From NCBI GenBank assembly GCA_945901125.1, contig CAMDKD010000058.1, positions 1 through 12,551 of the forward strand: 12,551 nt of DNA, written 5' to 3'. This DNA comes from Bordetella parapertussis (lineage in GTDB: Bacteria; Pseudomonadota; Gammaproteobacteria; Burkholderiales; Burkholderiaceae_C). Position numbers and translations under genes: made by a program. The notes below the pieces were generated by a model. That model saw only the letters and a list, made by a program, of their open reading frames with translations, ran no database searches and was not told the origin of the DNA. This document shows positions 1-5,655 of this stretch, piece by piece (position 1 is the first letter of the stretch; every line of letters begins with the position of its first letter).

Positions 1-96
1 CGGGACAACCAGGTTCATCTCTTCCAAAAACTCACGCTTGCGTGTGCGCTTGGTAACCAATTCAAATCCGGTGTTGGCAAAGGTAGTTTGTTTCAT
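1..96 (-). CDS. IS5-family transposase, N-terminal fragment
   Basis: Thirty-two codons are visible, from an ATG at 96 to the window edge without a stop. The peptide starts MKQTTFANTGFELVTKRTRK and continues to EEMNLVVP. The pattern MKQTTFA..(F/Y)E...K.TR+..FL.EM..VVP is characteristic of the N-terminal domain of IS5-group DDE transposases (IS5 itself has a comparable TFAD...TRK..FL..M...LPW start). The catalytic DDE residues would lie beyond the edge, so activity cannot be judged. It is oriented away from the disrupted gene at 115-351 and is read on the same strand. Confidence 0.72.
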   Translation of the reverse strand, partial: MKQTTFANTGFELVTKRTRKREFLEEMNLVVP

Positions 97-146
97 TTAC
101 CTATAACGCTTGAGTCAGTGCTGTGGATGACTTATGCAGAGATTCC
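1..146 (-). mobile_element. IS5-family insertion sequence, partial (5' end of element)
   Basis: This is the transposase-start end of an insertion sequence that runs off the left edge. Read on the - strand, the putative terminal inverted repeat begins GGAATCTCTGCATAAGTC at 146 and is followed by about 50 bases of leader before the transposase ATG at 96. The bases just outside are TTAG (150-147), which fits the YTAR four-base target used by the IS5 subgroup. The other end and second target copy lie outside the window, so the boundary and duplication are inferred from this end only. Confidence 0.7.
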
Positions 147-351
147 CTAAATTCTCTCCTAATTCTTTTCCGAAAACTAATCTTATCGCTGCTCCATTAT
201 TCCATTTGAATGAATAATCTGAAGAATATGTATATGAATAATTTATTGATGCATATCCAAGTTCTGCATAATAACTATCATCAGCTGCAAATGAAGAGAT
301 ATTGCTGAATAAAAGACTTATTGCTATTAATTTTAACTTGTTCATTTTCAC
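115..351 (-). pseudogene. Outer-membrane beta-barrel protein gene truncated by IS insertion
   Basis: This was probably a small outer-membrane beta-barrel protein. It begins with a clear signal peptide (Lys-rich start, hydrophobic core, cleavage after SSFAA near residue 23). The mature part has alternating aromatic and polar residues (YYAELGYASINYSYTY) followed by GAAIRLVFGKELGEN, which resembles the first strands of OmpA-like/opacity-type barrels. Such proteins are usually about 170-220 residues; here only about 68 are native. The reading frame crosses the IS end at 146/147, so the last ten residues (GNLCISHPQH) are encoded by the insertion sequence. A Shine-Dalgarno sequence (TGGAG) precedes the ATG. 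The AT-rich composition differs from genes further right. The barrel assignment comes from sequence style alone. Truncation makes a functional product unlikely. Confidence 0.65.
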
Positions 352-674
352 TCCAATCTAGTTCTCTTGCTCTTTGAAATCACTTTACTGTTTGTTATTG
401 AGAAGCGCAAGAGAGTTGATGCTGAGTTTTGTTAATTAGTTATTAAATACTACTTAGATGCGAGTGCAACGCTGTGTATTTCTATTCCAAGAATGCTGAG
501 TTAAGCCTAGAATACATTTTAGAAATTGCAGTTCGATGTTGCGAGATAAGTGGTCAAAATCAATGGCAGCAGTCAAGAAAATGGGCGTAAATTTCGTTGC
601 ACAAACTGTTGCTCAAAGTCTCTCTATGTCTTGAAGTGCCCGCAGAATAAGGGGAATTTAATGGTGCTGGTTTT
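352..674. other. AT-rich non-coding stretch, probable end of an integrated element
   Basis: No gene can be supported between the truncated outer-membrane gene and the tRNA fragment. Short open frames exist (for example 536-634 on +, 32 codons starting MLRDKWSKSMAAVKKMG), but none has a good ribosome binding site or a recognisable family. The stretch is visibly richer in A and T than the genes from 1800 onward. Its position just left of a tRNA 3' fragment suggests it is the terminal part of an integrated island; I see no integrase gene within the window. Confidence 0.5.
442..469 (-). promoter_or_regulatory. Candidate sigma-70 promoter of the truncated outer-membrane gene
   Basis: On the - strand TTGCAC (469-464) and TTTAAT (447-442) are separated by 16 bases in an AT-rich leader about 90 bases upstream of the start at 351. 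The -10 matches five of six consensus positions, the -35 only the TTG. It is a weak prediction in DNA where such matches arise easily by chance. Confidence 0.3.
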
Positions 675-736
675 CTTAAAATCCGCCGCTTTCGTGAATA
701 ACGGGCGTACCGGTTCGATTCCGGTCTCAGGCACCA
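675..736 (+). other. 3' half of a tRNA-Leu(UAA) gene, probable attachment site
   Basis: The sequence runs from the anticodon loop (CTTAAAA, anticodon TAA) through the 3' anticodon strand TCCGC, a long class II variable arm with a CGC/GGG-type stem, a perfect T arm (ACCGG TTCGATT CCGGT), the 3' acceptor strand CTCAGGC, the discriminator A and an encoded CCA. The 5' half, which should begin GCCTGAG and include the D arm, is absent: the bases upstream do not fold with it. This is what remains at the distal end of an element integrated into the 3' half of a tRNA gene. The geometry (3' end facing right) puts the element on the left and native chromosome on the right. Confidence 0.75.
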
Positions 737-769
737 CCCATGTATGTGCAATACCTCTAAAGGCAGGTC

Positions 770-1249
770 ATGGAAAAAATACCAACTGAAATTGTGGCCG
801 CCAGAAATTTGGCCGCCTATATTCTTGATAAATCCAATTTGCAAGCTCAGTGGGAGGAGATTTTTTACTCCATTGAAGAAGGCCTGCGAGAGACTTACTC
901 TGAAGATGAATTGACTGACGTTGGCAATATTTATGTGCTCTACAAAGCCTTGGAAGACGGTCATTTCTCCGAAGAATTGGATTCAAGCTTAAATGCAGAT
1001 CAAAAACAATACCTGTTAAGTATGAGTGTTTACAAAACCCTGGAGTTCAAAGTCATACGCCGGGATTGTCTGGTCAACATAGTCACTATCCCCTTGCACT
1101 TGGGTAATTCTGCAAATCACAACAAATTCAAATTCACCATCACCTTGGAGGCCAGCCTTGATGCAGATGAAATTCTTGGTGTCAGTGGCGAGTATTCCGG
1201 AATCAGTAAAGATGCTTTTTTAAAGTTTGCCGCAGCCTACCAAGCCTAG
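770..1249 (+). CDS. Hypothetical acidic cytosolic protein
   Basis: A 159-residue protein that I do not recognise. It has no signal peptide and no membrane segment, and its composition is acidic, with many Glu and Asp in the first 80 residues. The N-terminal half reads as amphipathic helices (QAQWEEIFYSIEEGLRETY). The C-terminal half has alternating hydrophobic strands (LEFKVIRRDCLVNIVTIPLHL, KFKFTITLEASL), suggesting an alpha/beta fold. The ATG at 770 is preceded by an AGGCAGG ribosome binding site at 761-767, only 33 bases after the tRNA fragment. It therefore sits at the presumed island/chromosome boundary and its promoter may lie in island DNA. No partner gene indicates a role; the next gene is 73 bases downstream on the same strand. 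Confidence 0.72.
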   Translation: MEKIPTEIVAARNLAAYILDKSNLQAQWEEIFYSIEEGLRETYSEDELTDVGNIYVLYKALEDGHFSEELDSSLNADQKQYLLSMSVYKTLEFKVIRRDCLVNIVTIPLHLGNSANHNKFKFTITLEASLDADEILGVSGEYSGISKDAFLKFAAAYQA

Positions 1250-1322
1250 TCATGGCATGATGTCAATCCGCTGCCGGAACAGGTTTTATAACTGACCGCT
1301 CATCACTTCAAAGGGAAACCCC

Positions 1323-1766
1323 GTGCGCTCAAAACTCTTTGCCACTTTTATATTTTTGTTCTGCTCTGCTGCTTTCGCCGGCCCGTACGCGGATGAGTTG
1401 AAACAATGCTTTGTGAAATCCTCGTCCAGCAAAGACAACATCACTTTGATCAAGTGGATGGCCAAGGCCATGGTTGCGCACCCGGCCCTGGCCGATTTCC
1501 CGACGATCAAAAGCACAGACAAATCGAGTATTGATAAAGAATTCGCGGCTTATGTCCAAAAAATCCTTGTTGAAGACTGCAAAAATCAAACGATTGCAAC
1601 TTTTGAAAACGAAGGAATGGGTGCTTTGCAAGGGTCGCTGGAATTGCTGGCCCAGTTTGTTTTGAAGGAGCTGATGTCGCAAAAAGAAGTGGCCTCTGAA
1701 ATCAGCGCCTTCACCTCACACATAGACCAGGGCAAGCTGATTGCCGCATTGATGAGCATCAGATAA
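1323..1766 (+). CDS. Small secreted (periplasmic) conserved hypothetical protein
   Basis: A 147-residue protein with a classical Sec signal peptide: MRSKLF, then a hydrophobic core, with likely cleavage after AAFA at residue 19. The mature protein is mostly helical. It contains two cysteines, Cys29 (QCFVKSSSS) and Cys86 (VEDCKNQ), which could form a periplasmic disulfide. The segment between them (DNITLIKWMAKAMVAHPAL) resembles a family of small exported proteobacterial proteins with a C...D..L..W...A...HP pattern, but I cannot name it. The start is GTG, supported by AAAGGGA at 1310-1316; no ATG starts a frame that keeps the signal peptide. A TATAAC at 1287-1292 could be a -10 element, without a convincing -35. 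Function unknown. Confidence 0.75.
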   Translation: MRSKLFATFIFLFCSAAFAGPYADELKQCFVKSSSSKDNITLIKWMAKAMVAHPALADFPTIKSTDKSSIDKEFAAYVQKILVEDCKNQTIATFENEGMGALQGSLELLAQFVLKELMSQKEVASEISAFTSHIDQGKLIAALMSIR

Positions 1767-1817
1767 GAGCCGCCATGGCTGCTGTTCAGGCGCTTGTTAA
1801 AAGGTCTGCGCAAGCAC

Positions 1818-1826
1818 TGCTATCAT
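1818..1826 (+). promoter_or_regulatory. Candidate extended -10 promoter immediately before the 1833 start
   Basis: TGCTATCAT is an extended -10 (TGn plus TATCAT) whose predicted transcription start, about seven bases downstream, coincides with the preferred ATG at 1833. No clear -35 lies at the usual spacing (TTGTTA at 1794 is 21 bases away). If real, the mRNA would be leaderless or nearly so, which would fit the lack of a Shine-Dalgarno sequence. Confidence 0.3.
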
Positions 1827-1832
1827 GCTTTC

Positions 1833-2456
1833 ATGAGCAGATTCAACACCACTTTCGAGATTCATCTGCATGGCGCCGTTCCCCTGCGGGAAGAGGTGAC
1901 TTTTGACCAGTTGCAGGATGCACTGCGCCCGATCTGGGTGTATGCCGGTGCGCGTTCGCTGACCGAATGCGCCGACAGTTTTTACGAGGAAGAACCCGGT
2001 ATCCGTTTTGATGCCAACGACCATTTATTACAAATTTGCTGGACTATCAAGGGCGAGGACGATTTCCGTCAGGCACTCGACGATATGTGCATGGGCTTGA
2101 ACGATTTGACGCTGGCCGGTGCAGCCTTGGAAGTCACTTTTTATGATGCCGAGTTCGACGACGAAGACGAGGCCCAGGGCCGCGACTCACGCGATGATTT
2201 TCTGATGCTGTTTGTCGGCCCTACACCGGCGGCCATCATGCAAATTCAGCGCGATTTGCTGGTGCAGGATTTGATCACGCTGATGGAACGTCACTTTGAT
2301 GCTTCTGAGCTCAGCGACGTGGTGATGGAAGTTGACAAGCTGTTCAGCCAGCGTTTTGATTCGCTGGTGAATTCGCTGGAGATCAGTAAACCACCTAAAG
2401 GCTCTGGCGGCGGCTCAGGCGGTCACGGTGGACGCCGTCCGCGCCATTTGCACTAA
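1833..2456 (+). CDS. Conserved hypothetical protein with Gly-rich C-terminal tail
   Basis: A 207-residue soluble protein from the ATG at 1833; a TTG at 1794 would add 13 residues of poor quality and has no ribosome binding site. The N-terminal part (TFEIHLHGAVPLREEVTFDQLQDALRP) is followed by a helical and strand-rich region (PGIRFD, LLQICWTI, LEVTFYDAEF), an acidic linker at about 109-122 (DDEDEAQGRDSRDD), then FLMLFVGPTPAAIMQIQRDLL, and a C-terminal tail GSGGGSGGHGG plus RRPRHLH. I recall very similar proteins, including the tail, as conserved hypotheticals in Oxalobacteraceae and related Burkholderiales, possibly the DUF6806 family; that name is from memory. There is no signal peptide. It converges on murI with only 10 bases between the stop codons. 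The role is unknown. Confidence 0.82.
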   Translation: MSRFNTTFEIHLHGAVPLREEVTFDQLQDALRPIWVYAGARSLTECADSFYEEEPGIRFDANDHLLQICWTIKGEDDFRQALDDMCMGLNDLTLAGAALEVTFYDAEFDDEDEAQGRDSRDDFLMLFVGPTPAAIMQIQRDLLVQDLITLMERHFDASELSDVVMEVDKLFSQRFDSLVNSLEISKPPKGSGGGSGGHGGRRPRHLH

Positions 2457-2466
2457 CTACCCGTTG

Positions 2467-3291
2467 TCAAACGTTTAACACTGGCTGGCGTCGGCCCAGC
2501 CAATGCCAAACCGCCTCTTGAAGATTGCGTGTTTCACCTGTGGCCAACAATTGCAATTGCCCTGTATCGGCCTGACCCGTCAATCCTTTTTCCAGCAACA
2601 CCTGTTGCACCCGCTTAGCAACCGGCGCTCCGGGCTCAATCAGTCGCACAGCCCTACCCGCCAGCGACTGAAGTTCATGGCTGGCGAAAGGGTAGTGGGT
2701 GCAACCCAGCACCAAGGTATCTATCTCACCTGCGGCGTTACCGAAAGCGCCCATTTGACCAAGGTATTGACGGCACAAGGTTTGCACAGCCTGATTGCCG
2801 TTCGGTTGCCATTGCTGCTCAATCGCGTCTGCCAGGCCTTCGCAGGCTTGCAAAACAAATTCGGTCTCAGTCGCCGCCAGGCTTTGCAACAATTCCTGAA
2901 ATTTGCCGCTTTGCAAAGTTGCGGCAGTGGCCAGCACGCCGACCTTGTGCGTCAGGCTGTCGGCGGCAGCCGGCTTGACCGCAGGCTCGACACCGAAGAT
3001 AGGCAGTTCCGGGTTTTCTTGTCTGAGCACGCTGATGGCCAGCGCCGTCGCGGTGTTGCAAGCCACCACCAAGGCTTTGATGGGCTGGTGCCGGCGCAAC
3101 AGGCTCAAACATGCGCGCGCCCGTTCAAGCACAAAGTCTTCGTCGCGCTCGCCATAAGGTGCATACGCACTGTCAGCCAGGTAAACAAAGTTTTCGCCAG
3201 GCATGTGCTGTTGCAAAGCCTTGAGAATGCTCAGGCCGCCGACACCGCTGTCAAACACGCCGACAGGCTGTTCGGGTAAGGCTTGGTGCAT
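2467..3291 (-). CDS. murI: Glutamate racemase
   Basis: Converts L-glutamate to D-glutamate in the cytoplasm, for addition to UDP-MurNAc-L-Ala in peptidoglycan synthesis. It is cofactor-independent and uses two cysteines. Numbering from the upstream TTG at 3303, the substrate motif FDSGVGGLSIL starts at Phe17, the first catalytic Cys82 is in VVACNTATA, and the second, Cys201, is in LGCTHYPF; the GVEPAVKPA motif also matches the family. The length (274 residues from ATG 3291) is normal. TTG at 3303 overlaps the fumarase TGA in a TTGA, adding four residues; the ATG eight bases after that stop is the more usual start. Neither has a strong ribosome binding site, so translation is probably coupled to the fumarase gene. 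It is the last gene of the - strand operon. I see no clear terminator after it. Confidence 0.95.
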   Translation of the reverse strand: MHQALPEQPVGVFDSGVGGLSILKALQQHMPGENFVYLADSAYAPYGERDEDFVLERARACLSLLRRHQPIKALVVACNTATALAISVLRQENPELPIFGVEPAVKPAAADSLTHKVGVLATAATLQSGKFQELLQSLAATETEFVLQACEGLADAIEQQWQPNGNQAVQTLCRQYLGQMGAFGNAAGEIDTLVLGCTHYPFASHELQSLAGRAVRLIEPGAPVAKRVQQVLLEKGLTGQADTGQLQLLATGETRNLQEAVWHWLGRRQPVLNV

Positions 3292-3299
3292 GAGTGGAG

Positions 3300-4850
3300 T
3301 CAAGCGCTTTGAACCGAAATGCCTTTGAACTCGCCGGTGGCAATGCGTTTAGACCATTCAGCCGGGCCGGTGATGTGCGCGCTGGTGCCGCCCGCGTCCA
3401 CGGCGACGGTGACCGGCATGTCGACCACATCGAATTCATAAATGGCTTCCATGCCCAAATCTGCAAAGCCGACCACCTTGGCGTGTTTGATCGCTTTGGA
3501 CACCAAATAAGCCGCGCCGCCAACTGCCATTAAATAAGCTGACTTGTGTTTTTGTATGGCCTCGATGGCGGTAGGCCCGCGCTCGGCCTTGCCGACCATG
3601 GCGATCAAGCCGGTTTGTGCCAGCATCATCTCGGTGAATTTATCCATGCGCGTGGCGGTGGTCGGACCAGCCGGGCCCACCGCTTCGTCGCCCACCGGAT
3701 CCACCGGGCCGACGTAGTAAATCACGCGGTTGGTGAAATCCACGGGCAGCGGCTCGCCTTTGGCCAGCATGTCTTGAATGCGCTTGTGCGCGGCATCGCG
3801 CCCGGTCAGCATTTTGCCGTTGAGCAGCAATGTTTGACCCGGTTTCCAAGCAGCCACCTGTTCGCGGGTTAACGCATTCAAATCGACGCGCTGGCTTTTT
3901 TGCGTGTCCGGCATCCAATTGACTTTGGGCCAAGTGTCGAGCGACGGCGGGTCCAGATACACCGGGCCGCTGCCGTCCATCACAAAATGCGCGTGGCGCG
4001 TCGCGGCGCAATTCGGGATCATGGCCACCGGCTTGCTGGCTGCGTGCGTAGGGTACATCTTGATTTTGATGTCCAGTACGGTGGTCAGACCGCCCAGGCC
4101 TTGCGCGCCTATGCCTAGCGCATTCACTTTCTCGTAAAGCTCCAAGCGCAGTTCTTCGGTTTGCGTCAGCTTTTCGCCTTTGGACGATTTGGCTTGCAAC
4201 TCGTACATGTCCAGGTCGTCCATCAAACTTTCTTTAGCCATCAACATGGCTTTTTCTGCCGTGCCGCCAATGCCAATGCCGAGCATGCCCGGCGGGCACC
4301 AACCCGCGCCCATGGTCGGCACAGTTTTGAGCACCCAGTCGACCAGGTTGTCGCTGGGGTTGAGCATGACCATCTTGGATTTGTTTTCGCTGCCGCCACC
4401 CTTGGCCGCGACGGTGACTTCCAGTGTGTCGCCGGGCACAAGCTCCGTGAATATGACCGCCGGCGTGTTGTCACCGGTGTTTTTGCGGGCGAACTGCGGG
4501 TCGGCGACCACGCTGGCGCGCAAGCGGTTCTCGGTGTGGTTGTAAGCGCGACGCACGCCTTCGTTGATGGCATCGTCCAGGCCACCGGAAAAACCTTCGA
4601 AGCGCACGCCCATGCCGACTTTGAGAAACACATTCACGATGCCGGTGTCCTGGCAAATCGGGCGGTGGCCGGTGGCACTCATTTTGCTGTTGGTCAGGAT
4701 TTGCGCGATCGCGTCTTTGGCGGCAGCGCTTTGCTCGCGCTCGTAGGCGCGCGCCAGGTGAGCAATGTAGTCAGCCGGGTGGTAATAGCTGATGTATTGC
4801 AATGCGGCTGCGACGGATTCAATCAAATCGTTTTGGGTGATATGGCTCAT
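3300..4850 (-). CDS. fumA: Fumarate hydratase, class I (iron-sulfur, fused alpha/beta type)
   Basis: Catalyses reversible hydration of fumarate to (S)-malate in the TCA cycle, using an oxygen-sensitive [4Fe-4S] cluster. The start chosen is the ATG at 4850 (MSHITQNDLIESVAAALQYI, 516 residues); the frame is open for 19 more codons, but these would overlap the upstream gene. Three cluster cysteines are visible: Cys66 (GHRPICQDTG), Cys185 (GAGWCPPGM) and Cys281 (IPNCAATRHAHF). The N-terminal alpha domain covers about residues 1-300 and the C-terminal beta domain (GPVDPVGDEAVGPAGPTTATRMD) follows in the same chain. Class I enzymes overlap in sequence with L(+)-tartrate dehydratases, but single-chain enzymes of this length are normally fumarases. 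It lies 25 bp after the UPF0114 gene and is coupled to murI. The choice of symbol among class I fumarase paralogues is a convention. Confidence 0.93.
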   Translation of the reverse strand: MSHITQNDLIESVAAALQYISYYHPADYIAHLARAYEREQSAAAKDAIAQILTNSKMSATGHRPICQDTGIVNVFLKVGMGVRFEGFSGGLDDAINEGVRRAYNHTENRLRASVVADPQFARKNTGDNTPAVIFTELVPGDTLEVTVAAKGGGSENKSKMVMLNPSDNLVDWVLKTVPTMGAGWCPPGMLGIGIGGTAEKAMLMAKESLMDDLDMYELQAKSSKGEKLTQTEELRLELYEKVNALGIGAQGLGGLTTVLDIKIKMYPTHAASKPVAMIPNCAATRHAHFVMDGSGPVYLDPPSLDTWPKVNWMPDTQKSQRVDLNALTREQVAAWKPGQTLLLNGKMLTGRDAAHKRIQDMLAKGEPLPVDFTNRVIYYVGPVDPVGDEAVGPAGPTTATRMDKFTEMMLAQTGLIAMVGKAERGPTAIEAIQKHKSAYLMAVGGAAYLVSKAIKHAKVVGFADLGMEAIYEFDVVDMPVTVAVDAGGTSAHITGPAEWSKRIATGEFKGISVQSA

Positions 4851-4875
4851 AGGTCTCAGTGGTTCAAGGTGAATT

Positions 4876-5487
4876 TCAATGCCGATGATCAATGGCACGG
4901 GTTTCATTCAGCAGCTTGTCGGTGTAGGCAATGGCAATGGCGCTGAGCAAAAAAGCAATATGAATAATGGTTTGCCAAATCAATACTTTTTCGTCGTAGT
5001 TGGCGGCGTTGATGAATGTTTTCAGCAAATGAATCGATGAGATGCCGATGATGGCCATGGCCAACTTCACCTTCAAGACTGATGCGTTCACATGGCTGAG
5101 CCACTCGGGCTGATCCGGATGCTGCTCCAAGTACATGCGCGAGACAAAGGTTTCATAGCCGCCGACGATGACCATGATCAACAGGTTGGAGATCATCACC
5201 ACATCGATCAAGGCCAGCACCACCAGCATGATGATGGTTTCGTTCAAACCGGTGGGCGCGACGTCGGTTTTGTAGCCTATGCCGTTGATCAAGGCCTGCA
5301 AGGCGGTCTGGCTGCCGAAGGCCGCTTCCAGCAAATGCACCAGTTCCACCCAGAAATGAAAGGCGTAGACGGCTTGCGCTGCGATCAGCCCCAGGTAAAG
5401 CGGCAGTTGCAGCCATCGGCTGGAAAAAATCATTCGCGAAAGTAAAGAGCTTTGGCGTGGCGGGCGTTCTTTGTCAGAGGTTGACAT
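4876..5487 (-). CDS. UPF0114 (YqhA/TIGR00645) family inner-membrane protein
   Basis: A 203-residue integral membrane protein with four probable membrane segments: about 28-50 (PLYLGLIAAQAVYAFHFWVE), 84-108 (TIIMLVVLALIDVVMISNLL), 138-158 (KVKLAMAIIGISSIHLLKTF) and 169-188 (IWQTIIHIAFLLSAIAIAYT). The LIDVVMISNLLIMVIVGGYETFVS stretch (given here in pieces: LIDVVMISNLL, then IMVIVGGYETFVS) is the family hallmark. The cellular function of the family is not established. ATG 5487 (MSTSDKERPP) is preferred over an upstream in-frame start at 5526, whose extra residues look random. It is first in the operon with fumarase and murI, so its promoter should lie in 5488-5655. Its association with a fumarase gene is a context worth noting but does not define its role. 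Confidence 0.88.
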   Translation of the reverse strand: MSTSDKERPPRQSSLLSRMIFSSRWLQLPLYLGLIAAQAVYAFHFWVELVHLLEAAFGSQTALQALINGIGYKTDVAPTGLNETIIMLVVLALIDVVMISNLLIMVIVGGYETFVSRMYLEQHPDQPEWLSHVNASVLKVKLAMAIIGISSIHLLKTFINAANYDEKVLIWQTIIHIAFLLSAIAIAYTDKLLNETRAIDHRH

Positions 5488-5655
5488 GGCATCACTTTCG
5501 TCAGAGTAGACAATTCGTATAAACAAGTGATTCTAGGCAAAGAGATCGGAGCGATGCCGTAAGCTTCAAGCCAGTCAGTGGCATGTAAGAGCCATGCACG
5601 ACAGTCTCGCCCAAGCAGAGCCGCACAGCGGCCATTCAACATCAGGAGACAAGCC
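5488..5655. promoter_or_regulatory. Divergent promoter region between UPF0114 operon and acs
   Basis: The 168-base spacer must drive both the leftward operon and the rightward acetyl-CoA synthetase gene. A + strand TATAAA at 5518-5523 has a poor -35 (CTTTCG at 5495) 17 bases upstream. On the - strand TATACG (5521-5516) overlaps it, again with no good -35. If both are used, the two promoters would share their -10 region and compete. The matches are weak; the region rather than the exact elements is what I support. The acs ribosome binding site AGGAG is at 5644-5648. Confidence 0.35.

Noticed and set aside
536..681. Possible group I intron or complete interrupted tRNA-Leu(UAA)
   Set aside because: Introns at this anticodon position end in G before AAAATCC, but here the preceding base is T, and no 5' tRNA half (GCCTGAG plus D arm) is found upstream.
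550..789. A + strand open frame of 79 codons with CxxCC and CP residues
   Set aside because: It runs through the tRNA-Leu fragment and into the next gene's start, and has no ribosome binding site or family resemblance.
2482..2502. Hairpin TGGCTGG/CCAGCCA near the murI stop as a terminator
   Set aside because: It lies inside murI coding sequence and neither strand has a T run after it.
2503..3279. Long + strand frame (258 codons) opposite murI
   Set aside because: Antisense shadow of murI with no recognisable domain or ribosome binding site.
4161..4946. Long + strand frame (261 codons) opposite fumarase
   Set aside because: It is the antisense shadow of a well-supported gene, with His/Gly/Ala-rich low-complexity composition.
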